The position numbers were made by a program, and so were the translations under genes. A DNA stretch of 64,000 nucleotides from Stagnihabitans sp038231395 (lineage in GTDB: Bacteria; Pseudomonadota; Alphaproteobacteria; Rhodobacterales; Rhodobacteraceae), in the NCBI GenBank assembly GCA_038231395.1, contig JBBRLL010000001.1, positions 1 through 64,000 of the forward strand. Reading direction: 5' to 3'. Below are positions 1-8,119 of this stretch, piece by piece. Within the stretch, counting starts at the first letter, position 1; every line of letters begins with the position of its first letter. A model generated the notes under the pieces. The model worked only from the letters and a program-made list of their open reading frames with translations. It was not told the DNA's origin and did not search any database.

Positions 1-65
1 GATAAAGGAAAGAACGGCTTCAACCGCTCCATCTGCGCGTCTGTCAGCCAGAATAGATCACCCAT
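1..65 (-). CDS. IS5-family transposase, N-terminal fragment
   Basis: Only the first 21 codons are visible, reading MGDLFWLTDAQMERLKPFFP. This opening (DLFWLTDxQMxRLxPFFP) is the characteristic start of the small first reading frame of IS5/IS427-group transposases. The catalytic DDE part lies off the window, so intactness cannot be judged. The ATG is at 63-65 on the minus strand, and a GGGGAGG-like ribosome site lies just upstream. Confidence 0.85.
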   Translation of the reverse strand, partial: MGDLFWLTDAQMERLKPFFPL

Positions 66-138
66 GCGACACCTCCCCGGTGCCGCGAATGAATCAGTGA
101 AACAGGCCGGAAACAAGTGGATTAATGAGTTCTGAGCC
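1..138 (-). mobile_element. IS5-family insertion sequence, one end (truncated by window edge)
   Basis: The left edge holds the start of an IS5-type transposase on the minus strand plus about 70 bases of untranslated leader. The element probably ends near 138, where the minus-strand sequence begins GGCTCAGAACTCATT after a TA-rich CTAG-like target; IS5-family elements commonly target such short sites. The exact terminus is inferred from general IS5/IS427 structure, because the second end lies outside the window. It sits directly in front of an RTX gene. Confidence 0.6.
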
Positions 139-179
139 TAGTCTGTGGCTTGGCAAACAATATTCAGCGAGCGATTCTC

Positions 180-1361
180 ATGGCGATTTTTACCTATATC
201 GGCACCACCGACTGGAATGCCTACAGTGACATTGTCGGCGGCATCATTACCGCAAGAACCGCGACGACGTTCAAATATACATCGACGACGGGTTATGTGG
301 TCACGCTTCATGGCACAGGGTTTAGCTATGACGCCAGCGGCATCCCGACCGGTGGCACTGCGACAGGGTTGGATGTGGACAAGGCGGCGGTTCACGTGGG
401 GAACTACTCTGGCCTGACCACCTCGCTGACCGACTATGTCACCAAAAGTTTTGGCCTGACCAGTGGTGTGGCGGGCACGACCGCCACCGACATGGGTGGA
501 CTTTATGCCGAGATGCGGTCTGGCAACGACGTGATCAACGGCAATGACCTTCGGACGACCTTCCTTGGTTATGACGGCAATGACACGTTCTATGCCGGGG
601 CCGGCAACGATGTCATGTATGGCGGCGAAGGGTTCAGTTTCTTCTTTGGTGGCAGAGGGTTGGACCGCTACTATGGCGGCCTTGCAAACGACTATATCTA
701 TTTCACCGACGTCGATGCGACCGGGCACGGCGTTAATGTCAACCTTTCGAAAGCCTCGGGTCAGATCATTGATGACGGCTATGGCAACCTCGAGACCGCC
801 ACACGCATCGACAATGTGGTGGGGAGCAACTTTGACGATCATCTGACCGGGTCGAAGTCGTTCAATTTCCTTTGGGGCGGCCTTGGTAACGACACGATCT
901 ACGCCGGTGGCGGCACCACGGCTGGTGATCAACTGGACGGCGGCGAGGGCGCGGACGTGCTTAAAGGCGGGGGAGGCAGTGACGTTCTGATCGGCGGCAA
1001 TGGTATTGACACGCTGACGGGCGGCGGCGGTCTGGACTTTTTCCATATTGAAGGCGCCGTGCCGGGCGCGTCAGGCGCGGACCTGATCATGGATTTTCAG
1101 GCGGGTCTGGACAAGATCGTGATCAATTCGCATTGGGCCGCTGACCTGCCGATTGGTACGATCCTTGCCACGCAGTTCATTTCCGGTGCCGGTGTGGTCA
1201 ATGCGACAACCGCGCTGCAAAGGCTGATTTACAACTCCACCGACGGCAATCTGTATTTCGACAGCGACGGCACCGGATCTGCGAATGCTGTGCTGCTGGC
1301 CACTCTGGTCAATCATGCGGTTCTGACCAGCGACCAAATCGGCGCGATAGAGATGTTCTGA
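180..1361 (+). CDS. RTX (hemolysin-type calcium-binding repeat) exoprotein
   Basis: A 393-residue protein with a unique N-terminal half and glycine/aspartate nonapeptides (GLGNDTIYA, GGEGADVLK, GGGGSDVLI, GGNGIDTLT) at roughly residues 130-155 and 230-300. Such repeats form calcium-binding parallel beta rolls in proteins exported by type I secretion. The C-terminus has the target module LYFDSDGTGSANAVLLATL and a hydrophobic end IEMF. There is no cleavable signal peptide, as expected. The ATG at 180 is chosen over an in-frame TTG at 150; neither has a strong ribosome site. No catalytic domain is recognised, so the role (adhesin or surface layer) is open. Confidence 0.85.
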   Translation: MAIFTYIGTTDWNAYSDIVGGIITARTATTFKYTSTTGYVVTLHGTGFSYDASGIPTGGTATGLDVDKAAVHVGNYSGLTTSLTDYVTKSFGLTSGVAGTTATDMGGLYAEMRSGNDVINGNDLRTTFLGYDGNDTFYAGAGNDVMYGGEGFSFFFGGRGLDRYYGGLANDYIYFTDVDATGHGVNVNLSKASGQIIDDGYGNLETATRIDNVVGSNFDDHLTGSKSFNFLWGGLGNDTIYAGGGTTAGDQLDGGEGADVLKGGGGSDVLIGGNGIDTLTGGGGLDFFHIEGAVPGASGADLIMDFQAGLDKIVINSHWAADLPIGTILATQFISGAGVVNATTALQRLIYNSTDGNLYFDSDGTGSANAVLLATLVNHAVLTSDQIGAIEMF

Positions 1362-1373
1362 CGGCCGTTTGCC

Positions 1374-1907
1374 TTACTTGCAGCGGCTGGCAGCTTCCGT
1401 CATCGCTGCGGAAAAGCCGGAGAGGCTGAAGGTGTCCTTGGTCAGGGTGCCCTTGCCGGAACGGGCGGCCAATGTCGCCTCCTGACCTTTTTGCAGGGCC
1501 GCCATCAGTTTGGCGTCATCATCCGCACTGGCGGCCCAGGCCCATTCACCTTTGGTCGTCATCGAAAAGGTCTGACCGTCAATGGTGACATCGACGCTGG
1601 ATTTGTCAGCAAAAGTATAGCCGCCGGTGAATGAAGTCTCTCCCCCCGTCTGACCGGGACGGAAGGTCACGAAAAACAGGATGTCAGAGCGTTTGGGGGT
1701 GACGGCCTTGCCATCGCGGGTGGCGTCGCTGGATTTGGGTTTGGACACGCCCCAGCACTCTTTCGGGCTGGTATCGGCAAACACGCTCCACGCGGTTTTT
1801 GTGGCCACCAGTTTGTCAGAGGTCGCAGCCGCAGTCTGCGCCACCGCTGCCCCGCCCACACCCATCACAGCAGCGATCAACGCGGCCCGCATAATCCAGC
1901 TTGTCAT
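1374..1907 (-). CDS. Invasion-associated locus B (IalB)-like secreted protein
   Basis: A 177-residue protein with a signal peptide (MTSWIMRAALIAAVMGVGG followed by AAVAQ, cleavage expected after AVA) and a mature part with two cysteines, ECWGV and the terminal RCK. The overall pattern matches the IalB family, exported proteins common in alphaproteobacteria whose biochemical function is unknown; the name comes from Bartonella erythrocyte entry and says little here. The start at 1907 has a GGAGGCG site eight bases upstream. It converges with the RTX gene at a 12-base gap and diverges from the asparaginase gene. Confidence 0.7.
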   Translation of the reverse strand: MTSWIMRAALIAAVMGVGGAAVAQTAAATSDKLVATKTAWSVFADTSPKECWGVSKPKSSDATRDGKAVTPKRSDILFFVTFRPGQTGGETSFTGGYTFADKSSVDVTIDGQTFSMTTKGEWAWAASADDDAKLMAALQKGQEATLAARSGKGTLTKDTFSLSGFSAAMTEAASRCK

Positions 1908-2067
1908 ATCCAACGCCTCCAGAAGCCGCGACCCGCCCGGAACCCTTTGATACGGGGCTTTTCCTGTGGCGCAGGCAATATTCACTCGATATTCCATGTG
2001 TAGCCGATAATGGCAGTTTTGCGAAAGCCCCATGGGCGCCTTTTCGCTGAAACGTGAGGAGAGGGCT

Positions 2068-3087
2068 ATGGCGCAGATGACCCCGCAACCGAACCGGCAG
2101 CCGCAAAGGATGGTGGAAACCTGGCGTGGCGGGCTTTTGGAAAGCTTTCACGCCGGGCACGCGGTGATCTGCGACGAGAAGGGCGAGATCATAGAGGCCT
2201 GGGGCAACCCTGATCAGGTGATCTTCCCACGCTCGTCCTGCAAGATGATCCAGGCTTTGCCTTTGGTGGAAAGCGGGGCGGCCGATGCGGTGGGCCTGAC
2301 CGAAGCGCAACTGGCCTTTGCCTGCGCCAGCCATCTGGGGCAGGGTTTTCATGTCAAGATGGCGTCAAGCTGGCTGGAGGGCCTGGGGATGGGCGAAGGC
2401 GATCTGCGCTGCGGCAGCCACGAACCCTCTGACAAGATCGAACGGGACCGCCTGATCCGGGCCGGGGAAAGCCCGTGCCAGTACCACAACAATTGCTCTG
2501 GCAAACACTCGGGCTTCCTGACGCTGAACCGGCACATCAAGGGCGGGGCGGAGTATGTGGAGCATGACCACCCGTTGCAGGTGATAGTCAAACAGGCGTT
2601 CGAGGAAGCAACCGGCGAGGTCAGTTCCGGTTGGGGCATTGACGGCTGCTCGGCCCCGAACTTTGCCACTTCCGTGCATGGGTTGGCCCGCGCGATGGGC
2701 AAGTTCGCCGGGGCCTCGGGGGCGGGTGACGGGCGCGACCGGGCGATGTACCGGCTGGGCCGGGCGATGGCGAAATTCCCTGAACTGGTGTCGGGCGACA
2801 CCTCTGCCGACACCGAGTTGATGCGGGCGATCGACGGCAAGGTGACGCTGAAAGGCGGAGCGGAGGCGGTGCATGTGGCGATCTTGCCAGATCTGAAGCG
2901 TGGCATTGCCGTGAAGATCGTGGACGGCGGGGCGCGGGCGTCAGATGCGGTGATCACGGCTTTGCTGGTCCGGCTGGGCGCTTTGGACGCAGAACACCCC
3001 TATGCAAAGAAGCGCCTGGACGCGGTGCAGAAGAACTGGCGCGGCAAAGAGACCGGGATCATCCGGCTGGCAGCGGGATTCCTGTAA
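2068..3087 (+). CDS. L-asparaginase II family protein (class 3, zinc-type)
   Basis: A 339-residue enzyme expected to hydrolyse L-asparagine to aspartate and ammonia in the cytoplasm. It belongs to the Rhizobium-type asparaginase II family (serine beta-lactamase-like fold), not the bacterial type I/II family. Visible signatures are the SxxK catalytic tandem in PRSSCKMIQ (about residue 60), CSGKHSGF (about 150) and GIDGCSAPN (about 200). In the Rhizobium etli enzyme the equivalents of these C-x-x-K and C residues hold a zinc ion. The ATG at 2068 follows GAGGAGAG at seven bases. It is transcribed alone, divergent from the IalB-like gene. Confidence 0.85.
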   Translation: MAQMTPQPNRQPQRMVETWRGGLLESFHAGHAVICDEKGEIIEAWGNPDQVIFPRSSCKMIQALPLVESGAADAVGLTEAQLAFACASHLGQGFHVKMASSWLEGLGMGEGDLRCGSHEPSDKIERDRLIRAGESPCQYHNNCSGKHSGFLTLNRHIKGGAEYVEHDHPLQVIVKQAFEEATGEVSSGWGIDGCSAPNFATSVHGLARAMGKFAGASGAGDGRDRAMYRLGRAMAKFPELVSGDTSADTELMRAIDGKVTLKGGAEAVHVAILPDLKRGIAVKIVDGGARASDAVITALLVRLGALDAEHPYAKKRLDAVQKNWRGKETGIIRLAAGFL

Positions 3088-3464
3088 ACTTGCGTAATAG
3101 GCAAACAAGCATGGGCAGATTGCCCATCCTACCCGCGGCTTCAAACGGCAAAGACCCCCACCGTTCTGGTGAGGGCCTTCGTCACAGCAGGCACCGGCGA
3201 GGCGGGCTTGGTGGGGGCTACAACCCGCCTCACCGGCTCCTGCGATCCGTGGCATCGGTATGGCGGGCAATGGTGGCGGCTTTGCGACCGTGGCGTGACG
3301 AGAGACCGGTCTTTTGACGGCAGGATGGCGGCAGGTCGTGCTGCGGAATTTCATCGCAGCGTCCGGTCCATGTCAAAGCGGCAAAGATGGTCGGTGGATA
3401 TTTACGCTGCAGCGGGCTGGCACGGGGTCTTGATTTGTAACGGCAGGGCGATAAACTCGGGCCC
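3088..3464. other. 377-base intergenic region with two hairpins
   Basis: No convincing gene is present. It contains a short perfect hairpin at 3111-3127 (ATGGGCA, three-base loop, TGCCCAT) and a long G+C-rich imperfect hairpin at 3187-3243 (20-base arms, 17 pairs). Neither is followed by a run of T. Either could end the asparaginase transcript or be a dispersed palindromic repeat. Confidence 0.6.
3187..3243 (+). repeat. Long imperfect hairpin / palindromic element
   Basis: The left arm at 3187-3206 and the right arm at 3224-3243 pair at 17 of 20 positions around a 17-base loop, including an unbroken eight-pair block GAGGCGGG/CCCGCCTC. No poly-T tail follows. The form resembles REP-like palindromes, but copy number cannot be tested from one window. 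Confidence 0.5.
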
Positions 3465-3812
3465 ATGACGGTTCTGACACCGACCCCTTTCCAGCGCCCC
3501 GAACGCCTGCCCGAGCAGGTTTGTTTTGATCGACGGGAGTTTGGCGTGATCTTCACAGTCTATGGCCGGATGGTGGCCAAGGGAGAGTGGCGCGATTACG
3601 CCCTGTCAACGCTGCGCGAGATGGCAGTGTTCTCGATTTTTCGCCGCACCGCTGAGATGCCGTTGTACCGGGTCGAAAAGCGGCCAGCCTTGCGGTCCAA
3701 ACAGGGGATGTATTCCGTGGTCGCCATGGATGGGCGCATCCTGCGACGCGGACCCGATCTGGCGCAGGTGTTGCGCGTGCTGGAGGCAAAGTCGGTTCGG
3801 GTGATTGAATAG
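3465..3812 (+). CDS. DUF2794 family protein
   Basis: A 115-residue soluble protein matching the DUF2794 family, short conserved alphaproteobacterial proteins of unknown function. Recognisable features are the run VCFDRREFGVIFTVYGRMVA (residues 19-38), GEWRDYA and the central MAVFSIFRRTAEMPLYRVEK. Its length is normal for the family. No signal peptide, membrane segment or catalytic motif is visible. It converges on the NlpC/P60 gene with no gap between the two stop codons. Confidence 0.8.
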   Translation: MTVLTPTPFQRPERLPEQVCFDRREFGVIFTVYGRMVAKGEWRDYALSTLREMAVFSIFRRTAEMPLYRVEKRPALRSKQGMYSVVAMDGRILRRGPDLAQVLRVLEAKSVRVIE

Positions 3813-4655
3813 CTAAAGCCGGCGATGGGACCGCAGGGGATGCCCCTCGGTGGCTTTGATGCGGGCGATGCAAGCCGCAATCCCCTCATAGGCCACAGAC
3901 ATCGTGTGGCCATTGGCGTGGATCAGCCGGGTGTCATCGACCACAATGGCGACATGGCCGGGCCAGAACAGCAGATCGCCGCGACTGAATTGCGCGAGAG
4001 ACTGGGATTGGACGCCCATTTGAACCTCACACCCGACGCTTTCCTGCAAATCCGCATCGCCGGGCATCGCAATACCGCAGGCGTGGTGAGCAATCTGGCA
4101 GAGGCCGGAACAATCAAGGCCCGCGCGCGAATTGCCACCCCAAAGATAGGGCGTATGCAGGAACAGTTCAGCCACCGTCACCGGGTCGGACAGGTCTTGT
4201 CCAAGGGGCATAAGGTGGCTGACGGGCACATAGCCTCGCGCGGTTTCGGCATAGGTGCCAACCTGACCGATGACCGCAAGGCGAGCCAGCATCGGCAGCG
4301 CCGCCAGTTCTTTCGATGACGCCTTTGGGCTTGGATAAAGATGGCTGCCGGGGGAAGCAATCCAATGGGTGGGCTCTGGTCCATCCGCCAGTGCTGCGTC
4401 AGGCAGCCAGCCACAGTAGCCGTCCTTGGCGGCAAAGCCGAAAGCATGGCTCTGATCCCGGTCGATGACGGTGAAAGTTTCACCCAAGCACAGCTGACGG
4501 TCCCTCGCACCGCTGGGGCTGCGGAGAAGGTCAACGAGGGCGACCGCAATTTGCAGGCGTTGCCCCTCGGTATAAAGCGGGGCGTCGACCCTGCCGCGCA
4601 AAGAGGTATGGGCGATCCGGTTGGTCGCGGGGGTCAAGCGCCGGTCTTGCGACAT
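3813..4655 (-). CDS. NlpC/P60 family (C40) cysteine peptidase
   Basis: A 280-residue protein with SH3-like segments in the first 150 residues and a C-terminal NlpC/P60 domain. The catalytic cysteine is in GLDCSGLCQ (about 180), the histidine in WPGHVAIV (about 235) and the polar third residue is probably H in HANGHTMSV. Family members cleave D-glutamyl-meso-diaminopimelate bonds in peptidoglycan peptides. There is no signal peptide, suggesting recycling of imported muropeptides. The ATG at 4655 is preferred over a GTG one codon earlier. It starts nine bases after the aminopeptidase stop, so the two are probably co-transcribed. Confidence 0.82.
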   Translation of the reverse strand: MSQDRRLTPATNRIAHTSLRGRVDAPLYTEGQRLQIAVALVDLLRSPSGARDRQLCLGETFTVIDRDQSHAFGFAAKDGYCGWLPDAALADGPEPTHWIASPGSHLYPSPKASSKELAALPMLARLAVIGQVGTYAETARGYVPVSHLMPLGQDLSDPVTVAELFLHTPYLWGGNSRAGLDCSGLCQIAHHACGIAMPGDADLQESVGCEVQMGVQSQSLAQFSRGDLLFWPGHVAIVVDDTRLIHANGHTMSVAYEGIAACIARIKATEGHPLRSHRRL

Positions 4656-4664
4656 CACGCGCCC

Positions 4665-6041
4665 TTAAATGCCCAGAATGGCGGGAAGGGCTGCCAGAAC
4701 CGCCCGAGCACCTTGCCCCACGGCACCTTTCGGGCGGGCGGGCAGATCGGCGGGCGTGTGGCCATAGATGTCGAAGTGCAGATAGCTCGGCGCAGTGACG
4801 AAACGGCGCAGGAACAGGGCTGCCGTGGCTGACCCCGCAAAACCCCACCCCGGCGCGTTGTCCAGATCGGCAATGCCGGGTTCGATAACCGCCTCATAAG
4901 GCTCATGGAACGGCAGCCGCCAGACCGGGTCAAAGCCCGCCACGGCACCAGCCTCCAATGCCGCCACCACACCCGGATCGTCGGTATAATAGGGCGCAAG
5001 GTCGGGACCAACTGCCACGCGGGCGGCACCGGTCAACGTTGCCATCGAAACGATAAGATCGGCGGGTTCTTCACTCGCCCAAGCCAAAGCGTCACCCAAA
5101 ACCAGCCGTCCTTCGGCATCGGTGTCGTTGACTTCTACCGTAAGGCCCTTGCGCGAGGTCAGAATATCCTTGGGCCGCATCGCGTTGCCGGCAATCGCAT
5201 TTTCCACGGCAGGCACGATCACCCGCAACTGCACCGGCAGGTTCAAAGCCATGATCATCTGCGCCAGACCGAGCACGGTTGCCGCCCCGCCCATATCTTT
5301 CTTCATCAGGTTCATGCCGGACGACGGCTTGATGTTCAGCCCGCCGGTGTCAAAGCACACACCCTTGCCAACCAGCGTCAGCTTCGGCCCCAGACGACCC
5401 CACCGCATGTCCATGATGCGCGGCGCCTGCGCTGCGGCCCGACCCACCGCATGCACCATCGGAAAGTTTTGCGTCAGCAGGTCATCGCCGTGCACCACGG
5501 TCGTCGCCGCGCCAAACCGGGTTGCGAGGGCCACAAACGCCGCCTCCAACTCCTGTGGTCCCATGTCGGAGGCGGGGGTGTTGATCAGATCGCGGGTCAG
5601 AAACTCACCCTCAACCATCGCCAGCATCCGGCGGCCATCAACGCCATCGGGCAGGCGCAAAAAGGCCTCGGCGGGTTTGCCGGGGCGATAGCGGTCAAAC
5701 CGATAGGATTGGAGCAGCCAGGCCAACACCGTCTCATCGCGCAGCGCTTCGGTCAAAGTACCCGCGGTGGCCCAGTTTCCGGCGGGCAAACCCGCCACCG
5801 CCTTGGCCACCCCAAACCGCAACCGGGCCCGGGACTTCGCCGTGCCCAACCCCGCGATGGCTGACGCCACGCCATCCGGCCCCGGCACCAGCCGCAGATC
5901 GCCCAACGCTGCCTCAAACCCGGTGGCGGTCAACCAACCTGCATCGGGTGAGGCGTCGCGGTAGGCTGGCCAATCCTCGGCGGCAACCAGGGTCAGCGTG
6001 CGAAACGGGGCAGCAGCGTCGGCAAAACGAACCTGGGTCAT
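4665..6041 (-). CDS. Leucyl aminopeptidase family (M17) metallopeptidase
   Basis: A 458-residue cytoplasmic aminopeptidase of the M17 family, which removes N-terminal residues from peptides using two metal ions. The hallmark NTDAEGRLVL is at about residue 315, and GKGVCFDTGGLNIKPSSGM with MKKDMGGAA (about 230-260) carries further metal and catalytic residues (K, D, and R of AEGR). Length is slightly below PepA (about 500), with a divergent N-terminal domain, as in the PepB/LAP-like subgroup. The stop lies just before the NlpC/P60 start, a sensible pairing for breakdown of wall peptides and short oligopeptides. Confidence 0.9.
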   Translation of the reverse strand: MTQVRFADAAAPFRTLTLVAAEDWPAYRDASPDAGWLTATGFEAALGDLRLVPGPDGVASAIAGLGTAKSRARLRFGVAKAVAGLPAGNWATAGTLTEALRDETVLAWLLQSYRFDRYRPGKPAEAFLRLPDGVDGRRMLAMVEGEFLTRDLINTPASDMGPQELEAAFVALATRFGAATTVVHGDDLLTQNFPMVHAVGRAAAQAPRIMDMRWGRLGPKLTLVGKGVCFDTGGLNIKPSSGMNLMKKDMGGAATVLGLAQMIMALNLPVQLRVIVPAVENAIAGNAMRPKDILTSRKGLTVEVNDTDAEGRLVLGDALAWASEEPADLIVSMATLTGAARVAVGPDLAPYYTDDPGVVAALEAGAVAGFDPVWRLPFHEPYEAVIEPGIADLDNAPGWGFAGSATAALFLRRFVTAPSYLHFDIYGHTPADLPARPKGAVGQGARAVLAALPAILGI

Positions 6042-6092
6042 GGCATTCTCCTTGGCCAGACCCTAGCCGTTCCGCGTTTGGCTGCAAGGGGT

Positions 6093-6482
6093 CTAGCCCT
6101 GTGTCAGCCCCTGCATATTCCGATCGGCGGAAAGGGAGCGTTCGGCCACCCGCATCAGCCGCGCCCAGACTGCGGCAAAGGCTGTGACATCGCCGCGCTC
6201 CACACAAGCGCTGACGTCGGCAGCGATCAAGCCAAGGCTGACCAGACCCAAATTCTCACTCATCCGCTGCAAGCGGCGCAACTGGCGGGTCACATCGGCC
6301 AGATCACGCGCCTGCACCTTGGCGGCAAGCCCGGCCATCGTCAGCGCCAGTTCGGTCAAAGCCCGCGTCACCACCTGTTCCGCCGAAACGGTGCCAAGGT
6401 TGCGATAGATGGTTGCAATCGGCTCTGCGTCTTGACGCACCCGATCGTTGGGGCGCAATGCCACCACGTTATTCAAAGTCAT
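6093..6482 (-). CDS. Conserved helical protein of unknown function
   Basis: A 129-residue protein, not assigned to a named family. From about residue 30 it looks fully helical, with regular leucines (ALTELALTMAGLAAKVQ, RLQRMSENLGLVSLG, VWARLMRVAERSL). The layout recalls a four-helix histidine phosphotransfer fold, but the acceptor histidine is absent, so that function is not claimed. No signal peptide or membrane span. The start at 6482 has AGGAG eight bases upstream. It reads in the same direction as, and 51 bases before, the aminopeptidase gene. Confidence 0.65.
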   Translation of the reverse strand: MTLNNVVALRPNDRVRQDAEPIATIYRNLGTVSAEQVVTRALTELALTMAGLAAKVQARDLADVTRQLRRLQRMSENLGLVSLGLIAADVSACVERGDVTAFAAVWARLMRVAERSLSADRNMQGLTQG

Positions 6483-6637
6483 GTCCCACACTCCTAAGTC
6501 ACCCAAGGCCCAGTTTGCGCCGCTTTGCTGAAGAAACGGTTGCCCGCCACGCTCGCGAGGCCAATTCAATCCGAACGAATCCCCTCGAATTTGCTGCGAT
6601 TGCAAATTAAGGTCGGCCAACGAAGAAGGAGCCTCGC

Positions 6638-7285
6638 ATGGACCAAGCCCGCCCCCTGCCCTCGTATCTGGTAAGCCGCTTTGCGGGCTGGCGCGCGACC
6701 AGTTATCAGGACAACCGCGCCTGGTACCGCCGTCTGGCCGAAAGCGGGCAGCATCCGCGCGCGATGGTGATTTCGTGCTGCGACAGCCGGGTCCACGTCA
6801 CCTCGATCTTTGGGGCGGATGAGGGGGAGTTCTTCATCCACCGCAACGTGGCCAATCTGGTGCCTCCGTTCAACCCGGATGGCCAGTATCACGGCACTTC
6901 GGCGGCGGTGGAATATGCCGTCACTTCGCTGAAGGTCGCCCATGTGATTGTTCTGGGCCATTCCAACTGCGGCGGCGTCAAGGGCTGCCATGACATGTGC
7001 AGTGGCCATGCTCCGCAACTGGAGGAGAAATCCTCGTTCGTCGGGCGTTGGATGGACATTCTGCGTCCGGGATTTGACCGGGTTGCGGGCCTGCCAGTGG
7101 CCGAGCGTATCCCGGCACTGGAAAAGCAGGCGGTGCTGGTCAGCCTGGAGAACCTGATGACTTTTCCCTTCGTGCGCGACGCCGTTGCCGATGACATGCT
7201 GACCCTGCATGGCCTGTGGAACAACACCGGCGAAGGCGAGTTGGAAAATTACGACCCGGCCAAAGGCGGTTTCGTCCCGGTTTGA
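6638..7285 (+). CDS. Beta-class carbonic anhydrase
   Basis: A 215-residue zinc enzyme interconverting CO2 and bicarbonate in the cytoplasm. Zinc ligands are visible as C47 (motif CCDSR, with the D49-R51 dyad), H108 and C111 (GHSNCGG). The AVEYAVTSLKV helix and NVANLVPP loop are typical of beta-class enzymes. It supplies bicarbonate for carboxylases. The ATG follows AAGGAG by eight bases. It stands alone, divergent from the helical unknown gene. Confidence 0.93.
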   Translation: MDQARPLPSYLVSRFAGWRATSYQDNRAWYRRLAESGQHPRAMVISCCDSRVHVTSIFGADEGEFFIHRNVANLVPPFNPDGQYHGTSAAVEYAVTSLKVAHVIVLGHSNCGGVKGCHDMCSGHAPQLEEKSSFVGRWMDILRPGFDRVAGLPVAERIPALEKQAVLVSLENLMTFPFVRDAVADDMLTLHGLWNNTGEGELENYDPAKGGFVPV

Positions 7286-7453
7286 GGGGACGCGGTTTTG
7301 CTTTGTCACATCGTGACGGGCGATCAGCCTTTGCGACATTCGGGCGAGATTTGACCGGTCGAAGAAAGGCTGAGGACATGGCCGTCAACCTTCCCTGAAA
7401 CATGCCGTTTCGCGGGATGTGCTGGCGCTATGTCTAGCCGCAGCACTTCAGCT

Positions 7454-8089
7454 TCAGATCAACCCGGCCAGCCGGGCGCCAGCCATCAGGTCATCGGCCA
7501 CATGATGCGCCCAGCGGCGTGACGATGGCACCATGTCGGGCACCTGCACCACCACACACCCGGCGCGGTGGGCGGCCTCGGCCCCTGCTTCGCTGTCTTC
7601 AAACACCAGGCACCGCGCCGGAGACACGCCCAACAAGCGGGCGGCCAGCAGGTAAGGCTCCGGATCAGGCTTGGCGCAGGTGACATCATCAACCGTGATC
7701 ACCGCAGAAAACGCCGGGGCAAGGCCAGCGATACCGATCTTGTGGTGCGCTTCCTTACGGCTGGAAGAGGTGACGATGGCACGGTGCAGATGGCTCGGCG
7801 CTGCGGCCAGCAACTCGTGCGTGCCGGGCTTCACCGCCAAACCACGGTCAACGCCAGCGCGAAACGCAGCCCCCCAATGGTCATTCAGCGCCTCGACATC
7901 AATGCCGGGCAGGTGGTTGCGGATCAGGCGACCCGAGGTCGGCTGATCAATCCCGATCAACTGATGCATGAAGCTCAGTTCGACCAGGAAGCCCAATGCT
8001 GCAAAGGCCGCAAGGCCAGAGGCCATGGCGATGCTTTCGGTGTCAATCAGCGTGCCGTCGAGGTCGAAAAGCAAGGCATCGTACATCAT
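7454..8089 (-). CDS. HAD-superfamily hydrolase (phosphatase/phosphoglucomutase-like)
   Basis: A 211-residue HAD hydrolase. Motif I is FDLDGTLIDTES (nucleophile D about residue 8), motif II TSSSRK (about 105), motif III K in CAKPDPEPYLLAA (about 140) and motif IV FEDSEAGAEAA (about 162). The small helical cap after motif I places it with beta-phosphoglucomutase-like and phosphoglycolate-like phosphatases; the substrate cannot be read from sequence. Two adjacent ATGs (8089 and 8086) follow GGAG. It begins about 30 bases after the phosphodiesterase stop, suggesting one transcript for phosphate-ester breakdown. Confidence 0.82.
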   Translation of the reverse strand: MMYDALLFDLDGTLIDTESIAMASGLAAFAALGFLVELSFMHQLIGIDQPTSGRLIRNHLPGIDVEALNDHWGAAFRAGVDRGLAVKPGTHELLAAAPSHLHRAIVTSSSRKEAHHKIGIAGLAPAFSAVITVDDVTCAKPDPEPYLLAARLLGVSPARCLVFEDSEAGAEAAHRAGCVVVQVPDMVPSSRRWAHHVADDLMAGARLAGLI

Positions 8090-8119
8090 GGGCTCCATCT
8101 TCCACGCCGCCATAGCCCA

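Noticed and set aside
7305..7372. Small inverted repeats after the carbonic anhydrase gene (GTCAC-ATC-GTGAC and CAGCCTTT/AAAGGCTG)
   Set aside because: Short arms and a long loop, with no T run or clear regulatory position; not enough to call a terminator, operator or RNA gene.
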